From Furfurilactobacillus milii (GTDB lineage Bacteria > Bacillota > Bacilli > Lactobacillales > Lactobacillaceae): a stretch of DNA of 51,097 bases. The stretch is taken from contig NZ_WEZT01000016.1 in assembly GCF_009863985.1 (NCBI RefSeq), forward strand, positions 1 through 51,097. The letters run 5' to 3'. The position numbers and the translations under genes are program-made. The notes beneath the pieces were generated by a model. That model worked only from the letters and a program-made list of their open reading frames with translations. It made no database searches and was not told where the DNA came from. How positions within the stretch are numbered: position 1 is the stretch's first letter; every line of letters begins with the position of its first letter. This document shows, one piece after another, positions 32,310 through 42,013 of the stretch.

Positions 32310-32411
32310 CAGAAATGAATAATGAATGTAACTGAAATGAAAAGTCAGTTTGTTATCATTTCTGTTGGTATAGTTAATTATGACGATTAAGAAAAAGGGG
32401 TCTATTTAACG

Positions 32412-34745
32412 TTGGCATCTAATAAAACTCATTTTAAAATGTATAAAAAAGGAAAGGCTTGGCTTGTGGCCGGCTTGACGATTGGAACGATGGCTCTGGG
32501 TGTCACGACCCACACCGCAGATGCTCATGCAGATGCTGGTTCAGGTGCGGTTAGCGATGCAGTCTCAAGCACCGTTTCGATCGGTCAATCTCAAGCCTTA
32601 GGAAATAAGGATGACAATAGCAATTCTATTAATTTAGGTGAGGCAAAGTCCGAGTCTAGCAGTGTCGCTACTGATAGTGTTGCAAATTCGTCTGTTTCAA
32701 GTACGACAAGTGCTGCAAAGTCATCTGTTTCAAACGCCCCGAGTGATACAAGTTTTGCAAAGTCATCTTCTTCAAGTGTGACGAGTAATGATCAGTCTGT
32801 TTTCTCCGGCGTAACAAGCTCTGCAGTAAAGAACACAGATGTTTCAAATAGTGCGAATAAATTCAACAGTAATATCAGCGCTTCAAGTTCAGTGCTATCT
32901 ACTGATGAAAAGGCTACTTCAACAAGCGTTACTGAAACGACAAAAAACGCTGATGGTTCCAAGGCTACAAGTGAATCTTCTGTAAAGTTGAGTGCATCAA
33001 CAAATACTGAGACAAGCTCAGAAAATTCAAGTTCGCAAGTGAAATCTAATGCTGTAAATGTAAACGAAGCGGGAAAAACTAGTACCACTAAGTCTTCTTT
33101 TTCAGAAGGGCAATCTGAAATAACCAGTGATAATTCTCGTAATCAATCTGCGGCTGGCTCTAACACTTCAGTAGTCGATAGCACCGAAAGCAGTGCAAAT
33201 GGGACCGTTGCGACCTCAACGATGCCTGTCAATGTAATCAATCTTGATGAAGAGGCCACTTCTGCAGAGGTTTCCGCCGCGAAGAGTGCCGCTACAGAAA
33301 ACTATCAGGAAACTGGACAGCCACAACAAATTGTTCGAGTTGATGCGTCTTCATACTCGTATGTAAATGCATTTTTGGACAGTATTAAACAGGGTGCACT
33401 CAATAGTTGGCGTGAGTACGGTGTATTACCTTCACTAACGGCCGCTCAAGCCATTCTGGAATCTGCATGGGGACAATCCTCATTGGCAATGAATTATCAT
33501 AACTTATTCGGAATTAAGGGCTCTTATAATGGGCACTCAGTTTTGTTACCAACGCAAGAGGATTACGGTAATGGCCTAGTTACCATTAATGACTATTTTA
33601 GAGTTTATCCAGATGCTTCAAGTAGCATTCTCGACCATGCTCTCTTTCTAGTTCAAAATTCACGTTATAGCAATTTACTGTGGCAAAAGGATGCTTGGAC
33701 GGCCTGTGTCTTGATTCGGCAAGACGGTTATGCTACTGATCCGGTGTATTCATCTTCTCTGTACAACATCATCAAGACATATGGGTTGACGGATTGGGAC
33801 ACAGAAGCCATGAATGTTAGCCGCTGGCAAAACACTAGTAATGGTTGGCAATATACGAACAGCAATGGGAATGTGTCTAAGGGTTGGTTTACCGATGATA
33901 GTAACCATTGGTATTATGCAAATGATCAAGGATACATGCAAAGTTGGTGGCTGAACCAGAACAATCAGTGGTATTTCTTGGGCACTAACGGTGCAGTGCA
34001 AACGGGCTGGGTAAATCCTTCTGGTTCTTGGTATCACATGAATAACAGTGGTGCGATGCAAGAGGGATGGATTCAGGATAATAACAATTGGTATTATTTG
34101 AATCCTGATAATTCTGGTGCCATGCAAAGCTGGTGGCTGGATCAGAATAATCAATGGTACTTCTTAGGCAGTAATGGTGCCATGCAGACTGGCTGGGTAA
34201 ATCCTTCTGGTACCTGGTATCATACAAACGGTAGTGGCGCCGTTCAGACTGGTTGGGTTTTCGATAATAATACCTGGTACTATATGAATCCGGATGCTTC
34301 TGGCGCCATGCAAACTTGGTGGCTATGGAATAATAATTCATGGTATTTTTTGAATAGTAATGGTTCCATGGCAACTGGTTGGATGAACAATGGCGTGGGC
34401 TGGTATCATTTAGACAATAGTGGCGCTATGCAGACTGGTTGGCAGTGGCTGGACGGTGCATGGTATCATTTAAACCAAGATGGCACGATGAGCAACTGGT
34501 GGTTTATAGATAATGGTGCGTGGTATTTCGTCAATTCTAGTGGTCAGATGGTTTCCAATTGGTTTACTGCCAATGGTCAAAGCTATTATCTTGATCCTAG
34601 TTCCGGTAAAATGGCTACGTGGTGGCGATTTATTAATGGTCACTGGTATTTCTTCGACCAAAGTGGCGCTATGCAGACTGGTTGGGTCACAATCAGTGGA
34701 AAAGCCTATCATTTTAATAATGAGGGCCAAATGGATGTCGGTTAA
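32412..34745 (+). CDS. Secreted glucosaminidase with choline-binding-like wall repeats
   Basis: A 777-aa exported wall hydrolase. The N-terminus carries a KxYKxGKxW-type signal (FKMYKKGKAWLVAGL, cleavage near ADAHADA). Residues about 45-300 are a Ser/Thr/Ala-rich linker. A glucosaminidase domain (PF01832, about 310-465) has the catalytic Glu350 in AAQAILESAWGQS and NLFGIKG. From about 473 to the end there are about 14 aromatic repeats (GW...WY.....G.M) of the type that bind choline or glucan. It should cut the GlcNAc-MurNAc backbone. TTG start; a LicD gene lies 2 kb downstream. Confidence 0.88.
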   Translation: MASNKTHFKMYKKGKAWLVAGLTIGTMALGVTTHTADAHADAGSGAVSDAVSSTVSIGQSQALGNKDDNSNSINLGEAKSESSSVATDSVANSSVSSTTSAAKSSVSNAPSDTSFAKSSSSSVTSNDQSVFSGVTSSAVKNTDVSNSANKFNSNISASSSVLSTDEKATSTSVTETTKNADGSKATSESSVKLSASTNTETSSENSSSQVKSNAVNVNEAGKTSTTKSSFSEGQSEITSDNSRNQSAAGSNTSVVDSTESSANGTVATSTMPVNVINLDEEATSAEVSAAKSAATENYQETGQPQQIVRVDASSYSYVNAFLDSIKQGALNSWREYGVLPSLTAAQAILESAWGQSSLAMNYHNLFGIKGSYNGHSVLLPTQEDYGNGLVTINDYFRVYPDASSSILDHALFLVQNSRYSNLLWQKDAWTACVLIRQDGYATDPVYSSSLYNIIKTYGLTDWDTEAMNVSRWQNTSNGWQYTNSNGNVSKGWFTDDSNHWYYANDQGYMQSWWLNQNNQWYFLGTNGAVQTGWVNPSGSWYHMNNSGAMQEGWIQDNNNWYYLNPDNSGAMQSWWLDQNNQWYFLGSNGAMQTGWVNPSGTWYHTNGSGAVQTGWVFDNNTWYYMNPDASGAMQTWWLWNNNSWYFLNSNGSMATGWMNNGVGWYHLDNSGAMQTGWQWLDGAWYHLNQDGTMSNWWFIDNGAWYFVNSSGQMVSNWFTANGQSYYLDPSSGKMATWWRFINGHWYFFDQSGAMQTGWVTISGKAYHFNNEGQMDVG

Positions 34746-34764
34746 TTAATGAATTGTTTTTATT

Positions 34765-34801
34765 GAAAAGGTTGCTCTAAACGGCAACCTTTTCGCATTT
34801 T
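34765..34801 (+). terminator. Terminator of the glucosaminidase gene
   Basis: Stem GAAAAGGTTGC / GCAACCTTTTC with an 8-base loop, followed by GCATTTTCT, a weak T-tail. Confidence 0.75.
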
Positions 34802-34935
34802 CTAGCACTAAAATTACATTTTTACCATAGTTTTCCGATTAAACTTGTTTGTTAGCCGTGGGTTGCGTATTATTTTTATATTAACAGTAGTTTAAAGATT
34901 AAAACATAGAACGAACTTGAAAGGTAGAACAAAGT

Positions 34936-36054
34936 ATGAGTGAAGGAATTGTTAAGAAAAAAAGGGTGGCTTGGGTTGACATTGCTAGGGGCATAGCGAT
35001 TCTGGCTGTGATCTTAGGTCACTCTATTTTTGATGTGAAATTAAATTACAATAGTTATGTGGCTCATGTTATTTTTGCGTTTCATATGCCTATCTTCTTC
35101 ATTGTTAGTGGGTACTTTTATCGCGAAAAAACGTTAAAGACAGAATTAAAAGGCGGCCTTTGCAATCTGATTTTGCCGTACCTGAAGACTGCCGTATTCG
35201 CATTTATTGCGGTTATTGTAGGCATGATTTGGCAGCATAATCCTGTTATGTATAGTTCAATGAGTATCCCTCAATTTTTACTAGCTGTTTTGTACGGATT
35301 TGGCGGTGGACCAGCACACTCTGCAGGAATCCCTTCAATTGGCGCGACATGGTTCTTAATGGCGATGTTTGTTGCCATTCAAGTCTTTAATTGGAGTATG
35401 CGTTTAACCAACAAGTCAAATAGTTTGCTACGTTTGGCACTTTTCTTGACATACGCGGTAATGGGGATTGCTATCAATCAAGTGGTTTTCTTACCATGGG
35501 CTACGAACTCGGCCTTGCTAGTGCAGCCCTTTTTGTACGGTGGCTATTTGTTGAAAAAAAGTGAATTGGCAGAGAATATTAAATGGCCAGTTCTTGTGAT
35601 AAGCTTGCTGCTCTGGCTATATTCCGCTCATATATCATTTTTACAGCTCTCAGCGGCTTCAATGCCGTACTACTTAGAGCAGTTCATGGGTGCTTTTGGC
35701 GGTAGCATGATTGTTTTTTGGATTTCTCAAAAAATTGAAAAACATTCACGTATCTTAACGAACATTTTCAAAAAGTATGGTAGCCAATCAATTGTTGTGT
35801 TTTGTTTTCATGCATTTGATTTATCGTATGTGTCATTAATTGCGCTATTAGATGTTTATGTTTATCCAGTTGTGAAAAATCAATATCTGTTTTTAATTAT
35901 TGTTTATGCTTACAGACTTTTAATACCAACGGTAATGATGCTATTAATGCCTCACATTAAGGGATTAAGAAGCTTTTACCTAAATAGAAACTTTCCATTT
36001 AGATTTCAAGTTAAGAATGAAAAGAACTTAATCAAACAAGGAGATCAAAAATGA
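34936..36054 (+). CDS. Membrane acyltransferase (acyltransferase 3 family)
   Basis: A 372-aa protein with about ten membrane helices. The acyltransferase-3 (PF01757) start VDIARGIAILAVILGHS (about 14-30) with the essential His and the FAFHMPIFFIVSGYF motif are clear. Such enzymes put acetyl or succinyl groups on surface glycans. First gene of the glycan cluster. AAAGGTAG precedes the ATG by 8 bases, and its stop overlaps the next gene by 4 bases. Confidence 0.85.
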   Translation: MSEGIVKKKRVAWVDIARGIAILAVILGHSIFDVKLNYNSYVAHVIFAFHMPIFFIVSGYFYREKTLKTELKGGLCNLILPYLKTAVFAFIAVIVGMIWQHNPVMYSSMSIPQFLLAVLYGFGGGPAHSAGIPSIGATWFLMAMFVAIQVFNWSMRLTNKSNSLLRLALFLTYAVMGIAINQVVFLPWATNSALLVQPFLYGGYLLKKSELAENIKWPVLVISLLLWLYSAHISFLQLSAASMPYYLEQFMGAFGGSMIVFWISQKIEKHSRILTNIFKKYGSQSIVVFCFHAFDLSYVSLIALLDVYVYPVVKNQYLFLIIVYAYRLLIPTVMMLLMPHIKGLRSFYLNRNFPFRFQVKNEKNLIKQGDQK

Positions 36055-36950
36055 AAAACGTGTGTGCCGTGCTTGTGACATACAATAGGTTAGAATTGTT
36101 GAAAGAGAGCATTTCAGCAATTTTGAATCAAACGTACAAAGTTCACCAGTTGATTATCGTTGATAATCAAAGTACCGACGGCACGTCTGATTATTTGAAA
36201 CAAACAGATGACGCTAGAATAAAAGTGTACACGCCAAGCAAGAATCTAGGTGGAGCGGGCGGTTTTCAAATAGGAATTAATCAAGCCATGCAAGATGTGG
36301 AAAATGATTTTGTTTGGATTATGGATGATGATACGATTCCTCAGAAAGATTGTTTAGATCAGCTGCTTAAGCCAATCGTCTCCGGCTCAGTTGAATCTGC
36401 GGGCTTTATGTGTAGTAATGTGCGATGGACGGACGACAGTGCTGCCGTAATGAATATTCCGTACACAACGAGTTACTGGAATGAGCTGGCTCAGCAGGGG
36501 CTTATTCAGGTGAAGGCTGCTTCATTTGTGTCACTTCTAGTTTCAACTAAAATTATTCGTGAAGTTGGTTTGCCTATCAAAGAATTTTTTGTGTGGGGAG
36601 ACGACTATGAATTTACTTGGCGAATATCAAAAAAATATAAGAGTTATTGTGTATGTAGTAGTCTCGTGATGCATAAAATGGGGGCTAATCACGGAGTTGA
36701 TATTGTTACAGATACCATTGGGAGAATTCCGAGATACTTTTATAGTTTTCGAAATTCCCTCTACACTGAAAGGCATCATGATGGTGTAAAGGGTTTTACA
36801 ATTCAAATTCTACGTGAATTTTATTCTGTACATAAGGTCTTGCATCATAGCAAAGATCATAAATGGCTCAGAATCAGATATATATTTAAAGGAATGCTCG
36901 CGGGATTGGCGTTTAACCCTCAGATACAATTTCCCAAAGAGAGGCTTTAA
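36051..36950 (+). CDS. GT2 family glycosyltransferase
   Basis: A 299-aa GT-A glycosyltransferase. VLVTYNRLELL, VDNQSTDGT, NLGGAGGF and the metal-binding WIMDDDT are in order (about 7-95), followed by WGDDYEFTWRI (about 183-193). The NLGGAGGF box is typical of rhamnosyl- and galactofuranosyl-type GT2 enzymes. It probably adds one sugar to a lipid-linked or wall glycan on the cytoplasmic side. GGAGATC ribosome binding site. Start codon overlaps the acyltransferase stop (ATGA). Confidence 0.88.
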   Translation: MKNVCAVLVTYNRLELLKESISAILNQTYKVHQLIIVDNQSTDGTSDYLKQTDDARIKVYTPSKNLGGAGGFQIGINQAMQDVENDFVWIMDDDTIPQKDCLDQLLKPIVSGSVESAGFMCSNVRWTDDSAAVMNIPYTTSYWNELAQQGLIQVKAASFVSLLVSTKIIREVGLPIKEFFVWGDDYEFTWRISKKYKSYCVCSSLVMHKMGANHGVDIVTDTIGRIPRYFYSFRNSLYTERHHDGVKGFTIQILREFYSVHKVLHHSKDHKWLRIRYIFKGMLAGLAFNPQIQFPKERL

Positions 36951-36954
36951 CAGT

Positions 36955-37773
36955 ATGGGTGAAGATACATTAACATTAGGGCAAATTCATGGGCACGAGT
37001 TGCGGATGCTTGAATATTTGGATCATATTTGCAGAGAAAATAATATTGAGTATTATCTTTGTGGTGGCACGTTGATTGGTGCTGTTAGACATAAAGGCTT
37101 TATTCCTTGGGATGACGATGTTGACGTCTATTTGAAGCGTCCTGATTATGAACGATTAATTCAACTGATCAATCCCAAAAGTGGGTACAGGGCTCTTAGT
37201 ATTGATAACGATCAATCCTATTATTATTCGTACGCAAAATTAGTTGATACATCTACTAAAGTGCTAGAATCAAATAAATTTAAAATAAATGGGTATGGAC
37301 TGTTTGTTGATTTGTTTCCACTCGATGTGTGCCCGTCTGGGTCGACACGGCGAAAATTTTTTTTGTGGCATGAGGCATTTTTAAGGAAATGTGTCATGAC
37401 TTCAATCCAAAAATACAGCTTACATCGGAATATCATCAAACGAATGGTTGTCAGAATAACACATTTGATTGGTGCCAGACGTTTTTCGAAGCGGTTGGAC
37501 AAAGTTGCTAGAAAACATAACAATGAAACGAGCAATTTGCTGGCGGATGCAAGTGGGGCCTTGTCAGTTGACTATTTTCTTCAGGCTAAATGGTTCAATA
37601 CAACAGCGAATTTGTCTTTTGAAGGTTTAAAACTGAAGGTTCCGATTGATTATGCAGCCTATCTTTCATATTCCTATGGCGACTATATGAAGCTCCCACC
37701 GAAGGATGAACGAGTGGATCATAAGCTAACAGTAATTTCTGCAGAGAAAGGGATTCCTAAGGATGAAAATTAA
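36955..37773 (+). CDS. LicD family phosphotransferase
   Basis: A 272-aa LicD protein. The nucleotidyltransferase-like core YYLCGGTLIGAVRHKG and IPWDDDVDVYL (about 30-60) is intact, with GLFVDLFPLDV at about 115. LicD enzymes move phosphocholine or similar phospho-groups (phospho-glycerol, phospho-ribitol) from a CDP donor to glycans. The start at 36955 has GAGAGGC upstream; an open frame runs further into the previous gene without support. It overlaps the Wzz-like gene by 11 bases. No lic choline-uptake genes are in the window, so the transferred group is uncertain. Confidence 0.85.
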   Translation: MGEDTLTLGQIHGHELRMLEYLDHICRENNIEYYLCGGTLIGAVRHKGFIPWDDDVDVYLKRPDYERLIQLINPKSGYRALSIDNDQSYYYSYAKLVDTSTKVLESNKFKINGYGLFVDLFPLDVCPSGSTRRKFFLWHEAFLRKCVMTSIQKYSLHRNIIKRMVVRITHLIGARRFSKRLDKVARKHNNETSNLLADASGALSVDYFLQAKWFNTTANLSFEGLKLKVPIDYAAYLSYSYGDYMKLPPKDERVDHKLTVISAEKGIPKDEN

Positions 37774-38383
37774 CTATTCAATATCTGATCTTTGGAAAAT
37801 TTTTTGGCACAATATTATTATTGTGATTTTATCTGGTGCCTTGTTGGGTGGGGCAACTTATCTATTCTTTAGTCATCGTCAGACTGCAACATACACTGCC
37901 CAACGGACAATTACGGTTTATCATACTGGTGACGTTACAAAGGAAGCCAACTTAATTCAGGCTGATGTGTTAAGCATGAATACGTACGCTAGTATAATTA
38001 ATGATCCAGTAGTAATGACGCCCGTCTATAATGATATGAAGACAACCAAGAACTTTAGCTATACTAAGAAAAATATTTCAAAGCAAGTTGTCGTTGTGCC
38101 AGCACCAAACTCAGCCTCGATGACAATCAATGCATCGGCTAACACTTCTGCAGTTGCGATAAAAATGGCGAACGTGACCGCAGAAGTTGCTAAGGATACA
38201 CTGCCTCAATATATTAAGCATTCAGCTAAAATTAGACTTTTGGCAAATGCAAATCAACGGCCAGTGTCGAAAACGGTGACACCTAATGTAAAGAAATTGT
38301 CCATTTACGGTTTGGCAGCTGGGATAGTTTTAGGGACGCTAACGTCATTCGGCGTCGACATAATTAGGAATCAACAAAAATAG
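37763..38383 (+). CDS. Wzz/CapA-like chain-length and export modulator
   Basis: A 206-aa protein with a membrane helix at each end (about 16-36 and 180-200) and a mostly extracytoplasmic middle. This is the layout of polysaccharide co-polymerases (Wzz domain, PF02706) of Gram-positive capsule clusters, without a fused kinase. It should set chain length together with the polymerase encoded next. The cognate tyrosine kinase (CapB-type) is not in the window. Confidence 0.75.
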   Translation: MKINYSISDLWKIFWHNIIIVILSGALLGGATYLFFSHRQTATYTAQRTITVYHTGDVTKEANLIQADVLSMNTYASIINDPVVMTPVYNDMKTTKNFSYTKKNISKQVVVVPAPNSASMTINASANTSAVAIKMANVTAEVAKDTLPQYIKHSAKIRLLANANQRPVSKTVTPNVKKLSIYGLAAGIVLGTLTSFGVDIIRNQQK

Positions 38384-38398
38384 GGTAAGGTCATAAAA

Positions 38399-39790
38399 AT
38401 GTCTGGTATTTTAATTCCAATTTCACTTTTTACTAAAGTTTTCTCATATGGGCTTCCTGGAACAATTGCTGGGCTGCCGTTTGTAGCCCTGTTTATATTG
38501 GTGCTTTTTCAGGCTAGTCAAAGAACTGATACGTTAGTGAAACCTCATATTCCTAGAATAACAATTTTGTATGTGTTGCTGGTTTTGGTTTTACAGTTTT
38601 GGGCAATTGGGCGTTCATATGAAACATATGGGGATTCCGTTCAAGGAATTGGAGTCAGTACTTCTTTTGTCGATATAATCGGCCTGGTTGCGACTATTAT
38701 ATTGGCTTATTATGCAGTTCGATTAACTGTTGTTACTCGAGAAAACATTTTCACGTTTATCAGATCTACCATTATCACGTTGACTGTTTTTGAACTGGTC
38801 GTCTTAATTCCACAAATTATTGCTGCTGTGACACCTTATATGCACGGATGGGTGAATTTTATTGGAGCGTTATTTGAAAAGAGGTGGCATGGCCGTAATT
38901 TTTATGACAATGGTAGTTATGCCACAACAATGGGGCGTATTAATGGATTTGAGGCCGAAGCAGGCTATTTGGCCAGCCAGATTGGACTTGTTTTTCTTCC
39001 GCTTCTGATTTCGGGATTAGCCAACCATTTTAGCTTTTGGAGCGAAAAAAAAGAAACAAAAAGTCAGTATATTAAAGTGGCAATACTTTTTATACTAACT
39101 CTTTTAATTCTTTTCTTTGCTAAAACCACAACTGGTTTTGTTGTAATCGGATTGTCATTGGCAATGTTGTTTTGGAAATCAAATCGGCATGATAAGGTAA
39201 TATTGATTATTATCGGCGCTGTTGGCCTTGCGGGAGTGATTGCAGCCTATGCCCTTGTTCCTGGAGTAAGACACCTTTTGAATCAGTATCTATTTCAAAA
39301 ATCTGGTACTGAGAATCGGGCAGGGGGAACAATTGGCTTATTAAAGACATTTTTAAGTCACCCGTTTATTGGTATAGGAAATGGCTGGGCTGGTCCATAT
39401 CTTGTTGAAAATGCGCCAGCTTGGTCGAAAAATAATTGGGAATATATTTACGTATATTCGGTTACTGGATATCCGATATTAAGTGTTTTGGGTGGAATTC
39501 TTGCACAATATGGAGTGCTAATAGTTTTGGTGCCTCTTGTTTATATTATTAAGCAAGTTCAAAGAGCTTTGAATTTAAAACGACGCATTGATTTATTAAA
39601 AGCTCAGAAAATACAGTACGAGTATAAAACATTTTTAGTGATTTTTGATTCTTTTCAAATATTCTTAGTTATGTTCTTTGTCCTGTCGTTTCTCATTTTT
39701 TCGTGGTCAGAGTATTATGTATTATTATCATTTTTCTTTTATACAATTAGTTTACGCAAATTGGAGAGGGAAGTGTGCTCTTCAATTTAG
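38399..39790 (+). CDS. Polysaccharide polymerase / O-antigen ligase-like protein (Wzy-type)
   Basis: A 463-aa membrane protein with about 11-12 helices and one larger external loop (about 160-205, with RWHGRNFYDNGSYATTMGRI). The motif FEAEAGYLASQIG and the later LSHPFIGIGNGWAG are typical of Wzy/WaaL-like proteins. It probably polymerises or ligates lipid-linked repeat units outside the membrane. It starts 16 bases after the Wzz-like gene, ends the operon, and is followed by a terminator and then IS66. Confidence 0.8.
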   Translation: MSGILIPISLFTKVFSYGLPGTIAGLPFVALFILVLFQASQRTDTLVKPHIPRITILYVLLVLVLQFWAIGRSYETYGDSVQGIGVSTSFVDIIGLVATIILAYYAVRLTVVTRENIFTFIRSTIITLTVFELVVLIPQIIAAVTPYMHGWVNFIGALFEKRWHGRNFYDNGSYATTMGRINGFEAEAGYLASQIGLVFLPLLISGLANHFSFWSEKKETKSQYIKVAILFILTLLILFFAKTTTGFVVIGLSLAMLFWKSNRHDKVILIIIGAVGLAGVIAAYALVPGVRHLLNQYLFQKSGTENRAGGTIGLLKTFLSHPFIGIGNGWAGPYLVENAPAWSKNNWEYIYVYSVTGYPILSVLGGILAQYGVLIVLVPLVYIIKQVQRALNLKRRIDLLKAQKIQYEYKTFLVIFDSFQIFLVMFFVLSFLIFSWSEYYVLLSFFFYTISLRKLEREVCSSI

Positions 39791-39802
39791 AGATTCTATC
39801 AT

Positions 39803-39851
39803 ATCTGTTGTTGGTCATGTCAAAAGACATGATCGACAACAGATTTTTCTT
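39803..39851 (+). terminator. Terminator of the glycan operon
   Basis: Long stem ATCTGTTGT...ACAACAGAT with inner GTCATGTC/GACATGAT and loop AAAA, followed by TTTTCTTTC. Confidence 0.85.
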
Positions 39852-39971
39852 TCTGTAAGCTGTATTGTGTTTAACCGCAAAAACAGACTGTAAGGTAAGC
39901 AGTAAGTAATAGCACGTATTCAAAAATTGCGAATCATCTGTCATGATAATGACGGATGGTCCGCAATTGTT

Positions 39972-41504
39972 TTACTTTGGATCTTGTTTAAGTACCGCTG
40001 GTTCAATATTCCATGGTAAATAAGCTTCCAAATCAACTGGATCGGGATTCTGACCCCATTCCGGTATTTCTTCGAAGAGATAATTTAAATATAACTTTGG
40101 ATCAAGCTGATTGGCCTTCGCACTTTCAATAAATGATAAGTACATCGCCTTAGCGCCGGCTTGGCTTTTGGAGAACAGACTGTTTTTACGTAACATCACA
40201 CTCGGCTTGATACTACGTTCAGCTAAATTATTGCTTAAAACGACCTGTCCATCTTCTAAAAAGACATTTAAACGATCTTTTTGCCCGATTGCGTAATCAA
40301 CCGCTTTACCCAACGAACTATTAGGCAACACATTCGTTTGGCTCAGGGTTGCCCAGAACGCTTCGACGAGTGGTGCCGCCGTTTCTTGGCGTTTAGCCAA
40401 CCGATCGGCTGGCTTTAAAGCGGCCCAGTCACGTTCCCACATGAACAACTGATCAATCTTGGCCAAGGCTTGTTTAGCTTGGCCTTTTTGACTCCCATGT
40501 GTTGCGTTAAAGAACTTGCGCCGGGCATGTGCCCAACAACCTACCTGCCGAATGGTATCTGGCAAGGCATGGTAACCACTGTATCCATCGCATTGCAATG
40601 TACCTTCAAATCCTTTGTACAATTTAGCCGCGGTTTTCCCAGAACGAGTCGGGTCGTAAGCGAAGTAGACCGCTGGTTTGCTTGCACCTTCATTTGAAGT
40701 GATGAGCCATAAATAGGATTTACTCGTGGCGGTCTTATTCGGTTCTGTCAACACCTGAATCGGTGTTTCATCACCGTGTAAGTAATCCTGTTTTAGCAGT
40801 TGCTCATGAAGCATTTGATAGAGCGGCGTTAGCCACTCACCACATTTGATCACCGCATTACTTAAACTGGCCGTGGTTGTCTCCCAGCCGCGTCGCTTCC
40901 ATTCCGAACGCTGTCGGTAGAGCGGCACATCGAGGATATATTTTTCACCGACAATTTCAGTAATTAAGCTTGGCGTCATGACACTGTGTGCCATTAAGGC
41001 CGTTGGCCCAGGTGTTTGAATCAACTTATCACCATCAATTTTAGGATCCGCCGAACAACGTGGGCATTTATAAGTGAAGGCGAAGTTGTCATGTTGAACT
41101 AAGCGTGCTGGAATGTATTCCAATGTAGTTCGAACCGCTTTTTGTCCAATAGTGTCTAGTTGATGCCTACAATTAGGGCAATGGGTATCGGCCAGACCAA
41201 AGTAACGCTTTTCAACAGTGACTAAATCTGGATTGAGTCGCTCTGCTAATTTCTTTGCTGGTTTGCGCGTATGGGCAGCCACTGGCGTGGGTGCCACTTC
41301 AGGGCTCTCTTCAACCGTTGGTGTCTCAAACAGGGATAGCTGACCTTCATTGGCATTTTGTTCAGATGATTGCCCGAAATGACGACGTTGAAGATTCTTC
41401 AATTGTTCCATCAACCATTTGTTTTGATCAGACAACTGCTGGACCAGACTGGTTAACTGTTTATTTTGTTCCGTCAATTGAAGCATTAACTCATGATCCG
41501 TCAT
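39972..41504 (-). CDS. IS66 transposase TnpC (copy 1)
   Basis: A 510-aa DDE transposase. N-terminal leucine-zipper-like region (EQNKQLTSLVQQLSDQNKWL), a zinc-finger pair CPNCRHQ / CPRC, then the catalytic region with HGDETPIQV, CDGYSGY and WAHARRKFF, and a C-terminal part with SNNLAERSIKP. Full length for the family. Starts at ATG 41504 after GGAGGGTTCACCGG. Confidence 0.92.
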   Translation of the reverse strand: MTDHELMLQLTEQNKQLTSLVQQLSDQNKWLMEQLKNLQRRHFGQSSEQNANEGQLSLFETPTVEESPEVAPTPVAAHTRKPAKKLAERLNPDLVTVEKRYFGLADTHCPNCRHQLDTIGQKAVRTTLEYIPARLVQHDNFAFTYKCPRCSADPKIDGDKLIQTPGPTALMAHSVMTPSLITEIVGEKYILDVPLYRQRSEWKRRGWETTTASLSNAVIKCGEWLTPLYQMLHEQLLKQDYLHGDETPIQVLTEPNKTATSKSYLWLITSNEGASKPAVYFAYDPTRSGKTAAKLYKGFEGTLQCDGYSGYHALPDTIRQVGCWAHARRKFFNATHGSQKGQAKQALAKIDQLFMWERDWAALKPADRLAKRQETAAPLVEAFWATLSQTNVLPNSSLGKAVDYAIGQKDRLNVFLEDGQVVLSNNLAERSIKPSVMLRKNSLFSKSQAGAKAMYLSFIESAKANQLDPKLYLNYLFEEIPEWGQNPDPVDLEAYLPWNIEPAVLKQDPK

Positions 41505-41632
41505 CCGGTGAACCCTCCGTTTCCAATTTACTCAATTAACGTAGAATACCTGAATTTAGGGCAAAAGAAAACCCTTAAAATCAGCCTTTTAGACCATCTT
41601 TTTAATGATGACAAAGCGTTGACTTTAAGGGT

Positions 41633-42013
41633 TTAATACCAGGCACCGATGGTGGCTGGTTGAACACTAGGCGAAAGTGGAAAGCCTTGTAAAAAGCGCT
41701 TGAGCTGCGTTTGCGTAATTAACTTAGCGGCACTGTCTTTACGCGGCCAAAGTAACCGTCCGTTCTCTAAACGTTTATAAAAAAGTAGAAAACCATCTGA
41801 CTCCCAGACCAAGGCTTTAAACCGATCCATTTTCGTTCCACAAAAAAGGAATAAGGCATTGTTGAATGGATCTAAATCGAATTCTTCCTTAACGAAGGTC
41901 GCGAGACCATCGATACCTTTACGTAGGTCAGTTTTGCCTGTGATAACGTAGATTTTCTGATAACTTGTGTAAGCTAATAGCTGTTTTAAATCTTTTTCAG
42001 TATCTGAGTTCAT
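41633..42013 (-). CDS. IS66 accessory protein TnpB (copy 1)
   Basis: A 126-aa IS66 Orf2-like protein (PF05717): GKTDLRKGIDGLA (about 26-38), FLFCGTKMDRFKALVWESDGF and GRLLWPR. Needed with TnpC for transposition in studied members. A 128-base gap with a hairpin (AAACCCTTAAA/TTTTAAGGGTTT) separates it from tnpC. Confidence 0.92.
   Translation of the reverse strand: MNSDTEKDLKQLLAYTSYQKIYVITGKTDLRKGIDGLATFVKEEFDLDPFNNALFLFCGTKMDRFKALVWESDGFLLFYKRLENGRLLWPRKDSAAKLITQTQLKRFLQGFPLSPSVQPATIGAWY

Noticed and set aside
32310-32364. Inverted repeat CAGAAATGA/TCATTTCTG as a terminator after AI-2E
   Set aside because: Long loop and no T-run on either strand; may be chance or an operator.
33750-34374. 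Long antisense frames in the wall-binding repeats
   Set aside because: Produced by the repetitive coding sequence on the + strand; they lack starts with ribosome binding sites.
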